Numbered from the stretch's first letter, positions 1 through 12,030 are shown. The stretch is 38,311 bases of DNA from Larix sibirica (GCA_004151065.3 NWUY0304848453.1:1-38311), one strand, 5' to 3'. Made by a program: numbers and translations. The notes: a model not told the origin generated them from the letters alone.

Positions 1-1590
1 TGGTGCTACTCTGCGCTTGCTGGTTCTTATGATCCTGGGAATTAGGTTTGTTCCACTGGTGCTTATGGGGTTGCTGCTCGGGCGGCTCCATATTCAATTG
101 ATGTCGGTTCAACTGTTGGAAATAATCCTGGAAATGTTGGGACTGGGAATTATGTAGGTTCAACTGGTGCTGCTTGGGCTTACGCTGCTGGTTAAACTGT
201 TGACGCTGGGAACGCTGTTTGGAATAATGCAACTTCAATTTCTGATTGCAATAATTCCATTTCAACTAGTGCTTATGAGGAGAGTGAAGCCAGTTCTATT
301 GCTGCTTGTGGGAATGCTCTTGGAACTGCTTAAAATACCCGTTTTTGAATGCCCGTTCAACTGATGATGCAAATTATCTTGGAACTTATGCTGCTAGGGC
401 CGGTTCGACTTATCCCGCTGGGCATCCTTTTAGTGCTTTTGCTGCCTTTGCTTGTAATCCTTTTGCTCCTGGGAATTATGCCCCTTCAACCGCTCTTGGT
501 ACTACTGTTCTTGGAACTGCTGGTTGTGTTTTTACTGGTCGTTCTGCCCCTAGTTTTAGTGCTTCTGGTTATGCTGGGAATAACAATAATATAGGTTAAA
601 CTTAGAAATAATGCCCCTTCAAATGCTTGGGGATGCTGCTTTGAACGCTGCTTGTCCTGGGAATAATAATTATGCTTATGGTGGTGCTTATGGAACTTAT
701 GATGGGAACGCAACTGCCGCTGTTGGTTCAATTGGTGACGCTGGAACTGAGGCTAGAAATGCTGATGGAACTGCTTAAAATAATTCCATTTATGCTGATG
801 ATGGGGATTGTGCTGCTTAGCCTGGTTCTGCTTATGAAAATGACCTTGGGGATAAGGCTCCTTAAAAAGCTGCTGGAAATGAGAGGGAATGAGAATCCTT
901 GTTCTGCTGGAACTGCTACGGTAACTGATGAGGCTCGGAATCCTAACTTATGCTTATTTGGTGCCGCTTCAAATGATGCCGGGAATTACGAAACTGGTGA
1001 TGCTGGTGCTTCAAATGCTTATTTCAAGTAATTTTGGTAATGCCGTCCCCTCAGCTGCTCCTTCAAAAGCTATTTTCAATGCTATGGCAAATGAGGCCGG
1101 GAATGCTGGGCTGCTCTTTCCGCTGCTAATTGAAAAATGAATTGAAACTGGTCTCCCATAACTGGTGCTTCTAAAACTGGTGCTTGAGTGCTGCCCCTCT
1201 AAATTATCCTGGGAATTAGGATGCTTTTGCTGGGAATAATGCTCTCCTTCAACTTATGCTGGGAATGCTCTTTAGACTGCTTGTTCTGCTTGTGCAGGTC
1301 CTCCTTGTTTTAGTTCTGTGGACTCCTTGTGCTGCTGATGCTGCTGGTAAGGCGGCTGCTAATGAGAATCCCGTTATGATGATGCTGGAACTGATCCCGG
1401 TAATAATTATGATGATGGCGGGAATGCTTATAATAATGCTTATTATGCTACTTGGAATGAGGCTTATTCAACTGATGTTGATGAAACTAGTACTGTTGCT
1501 GGTTATGCTAATGGGTAATAATTATATTGGAACTTGTAGTAATAATGCTGCCAGGAAGGCCGGTTCAACTGGAGCAATAATGCTTAGATA
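1..1590 (+). repeat. Family A degenerate 12-bp array, copy A1
   Basis: The whole stretch is made of variants of a 12-bp unit of four triplets, roughly GCT-NNT-(GGA/GGG/TCA)-(ACT/AAT), with GNT triplets between. The triplet phase is kept for long runs, so one frame reads as Ala/Gly/Asn/Ser/Thr-rich peptide (for example frame segments at 306-599 and 931-1030). In-frame TAG/TAA/TGA and frame changes every few hundred bases rule out one continuous gene. Both strands give short open frames, all products of the repeat. The left edge is cut by the window. The right edge passes into the duplicated segment at 1547-1930. Confidence 0.85.
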
Positions 1591-1930
1591 GATTTCATCC
1601 TTTGCGCTAGTCATTGCTACACCATCATAATGGTCTACATTGAGATTGATTCCAATAAAAGCATACCTGAAGTTTGGATGCCATTAGGCGGGGGGCTTTT
1701 GGGGCATAAAAAGTCCGTATTTATCGGGTCATTCTATGAGGTTATGCGCTGCATTATTTAATTAGTGCTGCCACCCACCCCCATACTAAAAAGAGATATG
1801 AGTTAGTCCGGTAAGATCCATAATAAAAACATGACGTGATTGAATCGGACTATCTTCGTACCTCCCCGGAGTCATCAGTATACAAGCACACCTGGTTTCA
1901 GAGCTATCTTACCCGTAACGCCATGATCCC
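1547..1930 (+). repeat. Segmental duplicate, copy 1 (partner 23975-24169)
   Basis: Starts with the end of the array (GCTGCCAGGAAG...) and runs into unique-looking DNA that reappears near 24 kb: CATCCTTTGC, AGTCATTGC, ACATGAC, TCGTACCTCCCC and GCCATGATCCC occur in the same order in both. This copy has about 170-190 bp extra between roughly 1630 and 1825, so one copy has lost or gained an internal block. Part of the extra block (GTAAGATCCATAATAA) also occurs at 23441-23456. From 1931 to 2034 nothing else is recognisable. Confidence 0.75.
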
Positions 1931-2034
1931 CTCTCATATAGAGTGAAGCCGCCAGACGTAAGAAATCCCGGTAAGAGACCATAAAGGCGCTAACTAAAAG
2001 AGGAGACCACTCCGAATAACGCAATGATACCGGT

Positions 2035-2860
2035 AGTAATTCAGCTGGTTCGACTGATACTAATGATGGGTAATCGTCTCCTTCGCAACTCCTGGGGCTA
2101 CCACCGGTGCTGCTTCTGAAAATTATGATGCCAGTTCATCAATAATTATTGGTGTTTATGGGAATGAAGCTGGTTATACTGGGGTGATGCTTGGAATTAT
2201 GCTCCTGGGAATTGTGCTACTTCAACTGCTTCTGCTAGGAATGCTTCAGCTGGGAATCATGACGCTGATGGGATTGCTTCTTCTTCAACTGCTTATGGGG
2301 ATTATCCCGGTTCGGCTGCTGCTGGACACCTACTCTCCCTCCTTCCTCTTACCCGGTTCAATTGCTTTGAATGCTGCTAGTTAAACTGGTGCATATGGGA
2401 AAATGCCGATTCTTTTTATGCTGTTTGGCTTACTCATACGGTTATAATGCTGCTTGTCCTGGTTCTGCTGGTGCTGCTTATTCAAATGATCCTGGAAATA
2501 ATGATTGGGTTACCCGGGGCTTTTGACCCACTGTTGGTCGTTCTGATGCTTCGACTGCTGCTGTCGATAATGAAGCTGGGGATGTTGTTGGAATAATGTG
2601 CCTTCAACTTATGAAGCTGGTTCAAATGGTGCTTCAATTGCTTATTCAAATGATACCGGGAATCCCCCTTTAAATGGTTAAACTGCTTATGGAGCTGCTT
2701 CTGCTTGGGCTGCTGCTTTGGCTAGGAATCCTTTTGCTGCCCGGAATGAGGCTGGGACTGGTCTACTGGGGATGCAGGGAATAATGCTCCTTCAGCTGAT
2801 GCGTATGGGGCTGGGAATCCTCGTGATCCTGTTTTTGAGGCTGGGAATAATACTGAATTT
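2035..2860 (+). repeat. Family A degenerate 12-bp array, copy A2
   Basis: Same triplet-phased unit as at 1-1590. The segment around 2516-2570 (TTTTGACCCACTGTTGGTCG...) is closely similar to 22863-22915, showing that arrays share longer blocks and not only the unit. Weaker remnants (CCTGGTGACACTGGTGGTACT) continue to about 3140. Confidence 0.8.
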
Positions 2861-3159
2861 CCCACATTGCACGAAAAAGTCATTTCCGGGCGTTCTATGA
2901 CCACTTTTGACCCCTTAATTCTATAGATTCTTCAAAAAGTGCCCTGGCGTTCTGGTTGAATGGCTGGGGCTAAACAAGGGAATCGGAACCTCCTGGGCAA
3001 ATGGGAAAGAGAAAAGTTAACGCACTAAGACCCACTACCTCCTGTTCACGTGGGAATGATACAGGTGGGACTAACAACTCCTTTCCTGGGGCTGGTGGAT
3101 CGCGAACTGGTGTACTACTATCCTGGTGACACTGGTGGTACTATGAATAGATATATCGA

Positions 3160-4835
3160 TCGTGAGCTGGCCCCTTTATACACAGCACATAAGTAAGTCG
3201 CTCACATGCTTATTCTTATATATTGTTCGCTTTGCTATGAGATATCGTTGCTCCCCTAAGTTCCTCGCGTGTATCACCCTGTGCAGTTCATTCCATAGAA
3301 ATAGTTTCTTCCATGCTCACACGCTCCCAGCTCTACTTATTATTTACCTAAAGACGCTGAACCAGTGTTTATTCCCTCATCTTTGGCTTGAAAACCCACG
3401 CAGCACCGGCGCCTATCTATCTTGTGTGATTACTCCCCTTCCCATTACTTCCCATTATAGCTAATTTGTTTAATGAACAATTAAACCCATTATTCATTGT
3501 TGTTTTATTGAATAGCAGCAGCCATTTTATTATTATCCCAGCTTGCCTCATTTATTTACAAAGATTTCATTATATATTAGAATGTCCCACAATAAGCCCA
3601 GCACCAACTTCCTTATAGCATGCTTACAAATTTGGATCGGGAAGCAGGTTCACTGTGTCCTTTCGGTTTAGCTTGCCGCTTATGTATATATATATGTAAG
3701 GATGTATAGATCTAGAGATCTGTATATATTTGGAATAGCACCTCCAACTGGTAGGCCCGGTTGCCACTCAAGTTTGTTTTCTTTGTCTTTAATGTAGATG
3801 TCTAAATCCTACGTGCATTCCTACTCAAACATGCAAATGTAACCCAATTACCAAGGCTTTCTAGCTTAATTTGACTACAAGGCATAGAACTTGTTAATTA
3901 TTTAAGGAATTACGCTTAGCTCTTAAGTAGGTGGGGCGGTTAGCACGTTCCTGCTGCCGGTTCGTCATAATTACGAATTGCCTATTCTCGTCAGGTTCCC
4001 AATCGGACCCGCTAAGAACTAGGGTTATATCGATGAAAAATTGAATTAGGCAAATTAGGTTACTGAGCAGTGGAGCTTACATATGACTCGATTAATCAAC
4101 TGGGTATAAGGTAATTACATAGGGTCAAGCTTATACAAAAGGCTCTATTAGGTAGGTTAATATGTGCTGCTACGGGCTATGATTGGCAATGCTGGGCCTA
4201 TTGGCTGGTTTCCAATAATTGGTGGGCTCTATATTAAACAGGGGAGTGCACTATATGAGGTGCTATAGGCTATCAACTAAATAACTACCACGTGCTAAGC
4301 AACCTTTATAGCGTATGGCAGACTTATCTCTTTTTCATATGTTGGGAACATGGGGACTTTAGGGCACATTCGTTAATCACCTGCCAACTATATGACCCCC
4401 GTGGAGGAACGAACCAATATTGCATTTATTATTATTATAATGCTATAACCCATTCAATATTTCATTTATAATCCATGTTTTCTTCTTGCATTCAGCAGCT
4501 TTGCACCTACAAAGAAATAACTTAGCCACCGTCGGGCGGGCAGGAACTAGGACTCATTTTCGATCCGCGCTTGCAGTTGCATCTGCTTCTTAGTACAATG
4601 TTTCCCCATTTTTTGCTCTTCACTATGGAACCAGGCCATCAAAATATTAATTAAAACATACAAATAAAGTACCTAGCTTCGGGCTTTAGATGGTACAGGA
4701 TCAGTACCGGGATAAATAATTTATATAGAGAATCAGGGCAGGCAGTAAACGATCAACCCTTCTGTAGGCGCTTGCTTAACTTAAAGGATCTCCAAAGCCA
4801 GGCACAACCGGGCACCCACCACCCTTAAACACTTA
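3160..4835. other. Noncoding stretch, nothing recognised
   Basis: A 100-codon open frame lies at 3162-3464 on the plus strand. It resembles no family I know and its length is ordinary for chance. The rest is A/T-richer spacer with a short TA run near 3684-3694. No tRNA, rRNA or intron signature was found. Confidence 0.6.
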
Positions 4836-4839
4836 GCTG

Positions 4840-6110
4840 TAGAAAGATATAATACAGGTAGTAAACGACCAACATCCCCTAAGCAGCCCAAGCAATACCA
4901 GTAGAACCCGCCTCCTCATTTCCAGGATAAGTTCCAATAGCAGTTCGATCATCAGTTGAAGGAGCATTACCGGCCTCACCAGCAGCCTAAGCTCCAGTAT
5001 TATTTCTAGCATCACCAGGAGCACTAGTTACGAGCATCATTTGAATAAGTTGAAGGAAGGAGCATCAAAACCAGGAGGGTCATTAAAAAGTTCCAGGAGT
5101 AGCAGCCCCATCTGTATCCCCACTATCAGCACCAGTCCCACCAGTATTACCAGCAGCCCCATTTTCATCCCCGCCATCAGTAGCAGTTTAACCAGTGTTC
5201 CCAGCGGCATCACCAGTTTCACCGGCTTATTCCTCATTCCCGGCATCATCAGTTGAAGGATTCTTCCCAGCTTAATGAGCACCAATTGAACCAGCCGCCT
5301 CATTCCTGGCAGCAAAAGGAAGACCAGGATCATTTCCATCTGATGCAGAAATGGAATTATTTGAATCAGCAGCCGTATCAGCATTCCCAGCCTCCTCATT
5401 TCCATAAGTTGAAGGAAAGAGCATCAAAACCAGGGTCATTATAACAAGCAGTTCCAGGAGCAACACATTCCAACCAGTTCAAGGAATGCCGTCAGGAATT
5501 ACCATACGCCCACTTTTGTTACCGAAATTCCCAGTATAAGTTGAACCAACATCAATTGAAGGAGCATTACGACCAACATCCCCATCCACACTAGTAGAAC
5601 CGGCTTCCTCATTCCCAGTATCAGTTGATCCAGCATCCCCAGTTGAAGAAGCATAAATTCTGGGGTCATTTGAAGAAGCACCAGTCGAACCAACATCAAA
5701 TAAGCATAAGTTAGGATTTCCGGCCAAAGCAGCATTTTAAGGAGCATTTGCATCATCAGTTCCAGGATAAGTTCCAGCAGCAGTTGGAGCGGCACAACCA
5801 GCATCAGTCCCGGCAGCAAAACGACCAGTTGAACCGGAAGTAGGGCCAATACCAGTTTCAATCAAATTATTTTAATAAGCAGTTTCCAGAGCATCCTCAA
5901 GATCAGTTTAACCAACATTTCCATCAGTTGAAGGAGCAGAACGACAAGCAGAAGCAACACCAGGAGGACCAGGATTCTCGGATCATTCAAATAAGAAGCA
6001 CCAGTGGAACCAGCCTCCTTATTCCCAGGATCATTTGAATAAGCAGTTCAACGATCAGCATTCCCAGGGTCAAAAGTCCCAGCCCAAGCAGGATAAGCCC
6101 ACCACACTAG
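4840..6110 (-). repeat. Family A degenerate 12-bp array, inverted copy A3
   Basis: Read on the minus strand this is the same array as at 1-1590 and 21520-23130. On the plus strand it appears as CCAGCATCACCAGTTCC-type units. Minus-strand frames at 5037-5405, 5479-5727 and 5499-5861 are open only because of the repeat. A 25-nt block at 6067-6091 is the exact reverse complement of 22335-22359. The opposite orientation relative to the other arrays makes these potential inversion-recombination partners. Confidence 0.85.
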
Positions 6111-6185
6111 CTTCGTGGTAACGACCAGTCCTACCCGGCCCCATCAGAGAGATAGTTTTATTTAAAGATTGATTTATGGCTGACC

Positions 6186-6242
6186 AGGTTGGGGGCAGGC
6201 ACTCAGTTTGGTTGGCAAAGAATTAAGAAACACTCATATGAG
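6186..6242 (+). repeat. Decayed third copy of the 90-bp dispersed repeat
   Basis: CAGGTTGGGG, CAGGCA, AGTTTG, ATTAA and ACTCAT occur in the same order as in the near-exact pair at 26279-26367 and 35304-35393, with substitutions and indels between them. Moderately confident; the downstream half is weak. Confidence 0.45.
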
Positions 6243-8560
6243 GTAGAGTATGAGTGGCTAAAGCCCCTTCTAAATTTATGTTTTTTATTATGCCAAACAC
6301 TCATTTTTTAGGGGGGGGACGAGGTGGCGAAGCGGGCGGGCAACCTACCTGCTACTTGTTAGATCTATCTTTTCATAAATATCTACCAATAACCGGGACT
6401 ACCAACCAATAGCCAAGAATAAACAATAAACAGAGCGGTCACCAGTTACGACTTTTACGATTGAAGAAATAAATAAAATGAAATGGAGATCGGATCGTTG
6501 TCCGGCGGACGGGGGAACGAACTGTGACAGATATGCCTTTTACTATTGAATTAATACAATTCGGGGATATTGTTTCCCACCGGGTGGAGAACCCAGAACT
6601 TAACCTTTATTGATGACCTTGCTTGCTTTATATGACGACACGATGAATAACAATAGGCCGGGTGACTCTATCTCATCTACCCATGCTACCTTTTGTTCTT
6701 TAATTTATCATATTGACCATTTAGATAGAACGCGTGAGCACTCTATATCATCTGGAGACACAGCCTTTGCTGATTATAGCCATTGACGTTATCTTCCCTT
6801 ATGATAAGATTCCCCCGATGTATGTTTCTGCGCCTTGGGAAGAGGAATTGAAACATCAATCATAGCGGCTGGGGATGGTAAATGCTTGGTAATGCTGGTC
6901 CGTCCTGGGTAAGGCAACATATCACTTTATTTCGCACGGGTGGACAACGCATTCTATCTAAATGTTTCTATGTAAGGTGGCCCTCCCTCCCCCTCCCTTG
7001 GTTTCGGCCAGACGATCATACAATATTAATCTACTTGCCCCTGCTCTATCTAAATAGAATTCCCCATAAATATATAAGTTGGGTGTACAGATAGTGAAGT
7101 ATTAGTGGGTTGGTAGGGCTAACCTAACTAAGTGAAAAAAGGGTTTGCCCGCAGTGAAAGCACATAATGGATTGCGCTCCCTGACATCTTCCCTGAGCTG
7201 CAGTGTATATTGTCTCGCTCTGGCTTCCGTTGCTGTGGCTGAATAATAGTCTCCTTCCTTCTCTGGTCAGAAAAGCGGCTCCTTCGTCGCTCCTCGCCCG
7301 GTAGGTTCACTGCCAGCATGGTGGGCTAGATAAAGTAGTGAAGGGTAGTAGGTAGGGGTGTAGAGGTCATTGTAAAGTTAGTTACCCTGTGGTAAGCATT
7401 ATTAAGGGCCCCTCTCATCCGAGTAGCCGGCAACAAAAGATAGTTATGGGTGAGGGATGGGAGGACATGTTTTAGGGTGGAAAGTATTCCCGGCCCGAGC
7501 TGACCTCAGTTGCTTTATGTGTTCATCCCATGCCGTCCGTGTCGTTTCAGCAACAGATGGTACTATGCTATAGTTTAAACAACAGACTAGACCATGCCGT
7601 ACCCTACCTGCAGATGGTAAAAAATGCTAGTGCTAGCTATATATATATAATTTCCCTTTATTGGTGGCCCTCTTCACCTTGGAGCTGACCTTTCCTCCCT
7701 TCGAAAGCCGCTTGCCCATATTCATTGATTGTGCCGTACCTCTATGCATCTCCGCATTGGAGCATCAGCGGCGAAGAAATAAAGAAGGAGGCAGGGTCAA
7801 TAGCTTAAAGGATATAAGGCTAGAGTTAGTTAGTTCCACCTGAAGCAGTTCACCAAAAGCAGTTCTCACCACCTGCTTATCGATCGAACTTGCTGCTTGC
7901 CGTATCTGGCCCTCCCTGTAGACGAATAGGAACTTGCCGTGGTTTGCTTGCTCGCGTGGTACGACGGACGGAAGGAGATGGGACAATAATATAAGGAGGT
8001 TATTTAACAGAAGGAAGGAGCGCATAAACAGGTACACCTACAGCGCACAGCGAACCGAAAAGAATGAGACTTTTGAAATCCGAGTGTGAAAGCCCCCCCC
8101 TAAGGAGATAGGGTATAGAAATGAAATTAGCATTTCACACCCCTCCTTTATATATACTGGTTGGAGTAAGAAGGAGTTAGGGAGTAGGTTCTTATCTGCG
8201 GATGTCACCTCATATTGGGACGTGCTATTGGGCCGATGGGAAGGAATAGGGACTTATAGGGACGAAAGCTGTACAATCAAGTAAGAGAACTAATTAGTCT
8301 GTACTTTGTATTGGGGGAGATATATCCTGTGGTGGGAGCGCTATTCTTGAAAGATGGTTCAGTTGGACCTTTCCTCCCCTCCCCATAAGCCTAATCAGTC
8401 CCCTTTGGACACACCTCCCCGCCCAGGATCCTCATCAATTGCCCGTCCGGTTGCCCCGGCTCAAACTACTCTTCCCCCCATCTATTCAATTACTACCCCT
8501 AATTGGTGACCACACACCAAAACACATTATCTCATTAAGTATCCGTTCGTTGGCCCACTC
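6243..8560. other. Noncoding stretch, nothing recognised
   Basis: No gene, RNA or array stands out. A small fragment resembling family A (AATGCTTGGTAATGCTGGTCC) lies at 6880-6900. Several 60-90 codon open frames are present on both strands (for example 7128-7319 and 7765-8037 minus) with no recognisable domain. C- and G-runs occur near 6311 and 8092. Confidence 0.6.
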
Positions 8561-8569
8561 ATAACCCCC

Positions 8570-8700
8570 CCCATCTCATACTCGCATTCTCCCATTCTAC
8601 CATCCACGCATTCCGTTCAATCCGCTGTCCGCATCAGTACGTGCATTCAGCCCGCTTTCAGTTCCATCCGCACCTGCCTACTCACAGGGCACACTCTGCT
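8570..8700 (-). repeat. Degenerate GGAATGCGGATT-type array, inverted copy
   Basis: On the minus strand this contains units built from GGAATG and GCGGAT. 8608-8625 is the reverse complement of 14602-14619 with one mismatch in 18. The plus-strand partner array is at 14525-14830. Confidence 0.6.
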
Positions 8701-8802
8701 AGACCTATGTCCCTTTCATTGTGTATCGACGTATATAACAGCGCAGTAGTAAATCGATACGGGTGTTAAAGTATCGCTAATCTAGTGGTTGCACATATTT
8801 GT

Positions 8803-8870
8803 TAGTAGCACCTCTGGTAGCCCCCTCATTGTAGCACCACCTATGGGTAGTACCTGCTCGTAGCACCTGT
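8803..8870 (+). repeat. Short degenerate GTAGCACCT array
   Basis: GTAGCACCT and close variants (GGTAGCCCC, GTAGCACCA, GTAGTACCT) recur four to five times at spacings of about 13-20 bp. Confidence 0.6.
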
Positions 8871-10700
8871 TCAGGATATACCCTCTCCTTGAATGGCTCC
8901 GGCCTCTTTCCAAACGTTATAGCAGCATCAAGTAGGGCGCTCAACCTCAAAGCAAATAATTACATCCTGCCTGTTATATAGAAACATCGTGAAATGCCGA
9001 TATTAAAAAAAAAAAATAAGAAAAGTCACTTTATGTGCCCAAATGGTATCACGCGCTTCGTACTCCCTCTCCCTGAGGTTTAGCTCTAGGCTGAAGGAGC
9101 TTGGCTGCCAGGCTGAAGTTGAAAGGCGGGCTGGAATTGACTCTATTCAAAAGGGTAGGTAAAAGTAATTATATATAGAAGAGAGAACTCCAGTTTCTGA
9201 ACTACGACTGCTATGCTTAGCGAAGCTAATCACTATATATAGTCGTTATATATCGAACTTATAAGTACTAGTTGGACTAAAGAGAGATAAAGAAAAAGAG
9301 AAAGAGAAAAATACAGCTACTACTTAAGCACTAATACTACTCTAATATGAGTTAGAAGGAGTTATAGAGTAGAGATAAAGGATAAAGGAAACAACGAAGC
9401 AGTAAATGGAGAAGGTTGAAGGATAAATTAACTAATGAAAGGTGGTGCCTATAGGGAGAGTAATTATATGAAGCCCCCCACTATATATAAGCTAACCTCA
9501 TCAAGCTTGCTCTATGTTTTCCCTTATTATATATATATATATTCTCACCCGCGGCGGGGCCCTAAAAAAAAGATAGGGGAAATGTCCCCGGAGGACCAGT
9601 AAATTTATCCAGCGTGCGTAGTACTTGACTTACGGTACCTACTATAAAGCCCCATCCGTTTGAGTTATTTATTCTATTTTGGAAGGCACATAATTTGTTG
9701 GAGGTTTGGCGAGCCAACGGAAAGGACCACCATAAACAAAAGGAGGCGTTATACTTATTTTCTCAATAAAACCTTTTATGGAAGGAGGAGGTAGTAGTGG
9801 TGGTCTTTATATTTGTATTGAACTTTTCTATTTTAACACGTGCCCCGTCAGCAAGTGGTTAGTTTGAGGTGAGTTAGTTAGTGAGCTTTATTTGTACGTA
9901 AGGCTGTGGTGCGTTGCTTTCCTTAACTTATTCCGTCCCCTTTGGCCGCTCCTCCCGGCCAGCATCTGTGTCAGAATCAATCTGTATGGGTTACCTATCT
10001 ATCTCTTTTAGTGCCACTATGAAAGTGGGATTATCTATCCGACCCGCTCAAAAGGAGGAATATATAAATGAAAAAGTAAAATTAGAAGATTTTGAGTAAT
10101 CTTTTAAACCCGAACATTGTTTCTGCACCGAACATGATTCAAAGGGTAAATTATTATTCTGTAAACCCTGCCTCGCCTCGTCTGCAAAGATACAAAAATA
10201 TGGCGAGCAAGGATCAAGGCGCTCAACAAGAAATCGACGGCATCCAGCCCCCCCCCCCTCCATATAGTTATTAACATCCATAAATGACCATGTTGTGTGC
10301 TTTCTGTGCTTTTATACTGAATGAAAGCAATTTATTAGACCCGCCTTATTATTATGCATGACAAACTTATGGTGGGCTTGGCTCTTGCCCCTCGGCAGAA
10401 GACTTACTCTCACCCCTTGCACAATACTCTGTAATGTGGACTCATTCATCCAGCTTATAAAACTCCTCCCTCATCGATTGGTTGGCAGAATCCAAATCAT
10501 GCTCAAACTCCTTTTCTCTCGGTTGGCTAAATACTAATTAACTTGGAAGGAGGGGTTAGGCCTATCCACTCACTTAAGGTACCACGCTATACAGCCCCTG
10601 ATTGGAAGAAACCTGGTTGGTTCACAGACAGCGCTTCCGGACGCATCCTCAAGGGAAGGAAGGGAGTTTTATCGGGATAAACACATTTGAAAATCAAAAA
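8871..10700. other. Noncoding stretch with simple-sequence patches
   Basis: No gene is recognised. 9001-9020 holds a poly-A patch, 9275-9420 is purine-rich (GAGATAAAGAAAAAGAG), 9523-9542 is a TA microsatellite, followed at 9548-9559 by the GC-rich CCCGCGGCGGGG. A C-run lies near 10247-10258. Small A/T hairpins such as TTAGC-GAA-GCTAA occur near 9215. Confidence 0.6.
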
Positions 10701-10704
10701 AGGG

Positions 10705-10790
10705 GAAGGAATGACGATGCGTTACTTACGATGTACCTGTTGAGGATCATACATACGCCAGGCTCATAGTGCTTGTCAGGTTAGTCCTGT
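10705..10790 (+). repeat. Dispersed composite repeat, copy at 10.7 kb
   Basis: First half: GAAGGAATGAC..GCGTTAC.TAC at 10705-10737 matches 31478-31510 at 26 of 33 positions, and TTACTTAC.ATG..ACCTGTT.AGGATCAT at 10722-10750 matches 36255-36284. A shorter relative is at 28840-28855. Second half (CATAGTGCTTGTCAGG) is a weak relative of the CACGCTGGTCAGG motif that follows the same first half at 36310. Confidence 0.6.
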
Positions 10791-10811
10791 CAGGGAAGGA
10801 AGGAATAAAGT

Positions 10812-10950
10812 ACGTATCCACCCGACAATAAATACCGCGCCCCAGAGAGATAAGGTAACGTATCCACCCGGAAAAAACTAACGCAACGGGAACGGGACGA
10901 GACGCGACCGGGACGAGACAATACGAGACGGGACGCAACGCGACGCGATA
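10812..10950 (+). repeat. Degenerate 5-bp array (ACGRG units)
   Basis: From about 10880 to 10950 the sequence is a run of ACGGG, ACGAG, ACGCG and ACGCA units in nearly constant 5-bp register. Just upstream, ACGTATCCACCCG occurs twice (10812-10824 and 10858-10870), 46 bp apart. Confidence 0.75.
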
Positions 10951-11139
10951 GAAAGGGCAATGACTTTGGAACCTTCCCATTATGAACTACGGAGGTCGAA
11001 CAACGCCAGTAAGCTATTTGACGACAGCCCTACAGGATAAATAAACGAAATCCGTTCCACACCAACCCTTACCTGGGTGGGCAGCAGATCATTAGAGAGA
11101 GCCGTGCTGCTCGACACATGGGGGAATATAAAACATAGC

Positions 11140-11560
11140 ACTTATAGTAATGCTCCTTGGACTGCTATGTTATTTGGAACTGCCGGTATGGAAATAATCT
11201 GGTTCAAATAATGAATGATGCTGGGACTGTCGTCGTAGTGCTGCCAGTTCTAGCGATGCTTATAGTAATGACTGCCGGTCGTGTGGGAATCCCGTGTCCG
11301 CATGATCGTGCTCAACTGATGATGATGATGGGAGCCCTTTCTGAATGAAATAACCGTTTACGGCTGCTGATGGTAATTATCCCCCCTATTATTACTTCTC
11401 TCTATACCCTTATTATACCGAAGAAAAAAGTTGATACGCTACAGCAGATTTGAATGATCTCGGTTCGATTGATGCTTATACTGGAAATAACCGTGTCCAA
11501 ATGCTTATATAAATAATATAGGTTAAACTGCTGATGAAAATGCTGCTGGGAATGAATGAA
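11140..11560 (+). repeat. Family A degenerate 12-bp array, copy A4
   Basis: Shorter and more decayed than the arrays at 1 kb and 21.5 kb. Units such as AATGATGCTGGGACT, AGCGATGCTTATAGTAATG and GGTTCGATTGATGCTTAT are visible, then the register is lost. Confidence 0.65.
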
Positions 11561-11759
11561 GAGAAGGAACGGAAGTGACGATTTAAAAAGAGACAATCTA
11601 ATAGTAACGGACTTTATTAAAGCTCTGGTGCGGAATCTTCTTACACAAACTAGGTGCAAACCTCCCCTTCCTCCATCAGGGATAGTTCGCTCTCTCCCCT
11701 ATTGTAGGGTACCACCCCCCGTACTTTGTGATATGGAGGAGGGTTTCAACAAACCCGAT

Positions 11760-12030
11760 AATAAATTAATTGGAATGGAATTGAATGATCCAGGATGGCA
11801 TGGAATGTATTTTAGTGGATTGATCCGGGATGATTGGATTTTGTATTATTGGTTGAGACAGTCTCGCTATGGTATGGATTGGAATGAATGAATTTATGGA
11901 TTATATTGGTTGATCCAGGATTGCATTGATCCAGTAATAAATTGATTGGAATGGGATTCAGTGACCCAATATGGATTGATGCTGATGGGAATGATTTATT
12001 ATTGATCAACAGACGCCATTGGGGATGGGG
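11760..12030 (+). repeat. Degenerate TTGATCCAGGAT/GGAATG array
   Basis: TTGATCCAGGAT-like and ATTGGAATGGAA-like words recur about every 30-50 bp (for example TTGATCCGGGATGATTGG, TTGATCCAGGATTGC). No constant period was found by eye. Confidence 0.6.

Noticed and set aside
4840-6110. Overlapping minus-strand frames of 80-122 codons as genes
   Set aside because: They are translations of the inverted family A array in different frames.
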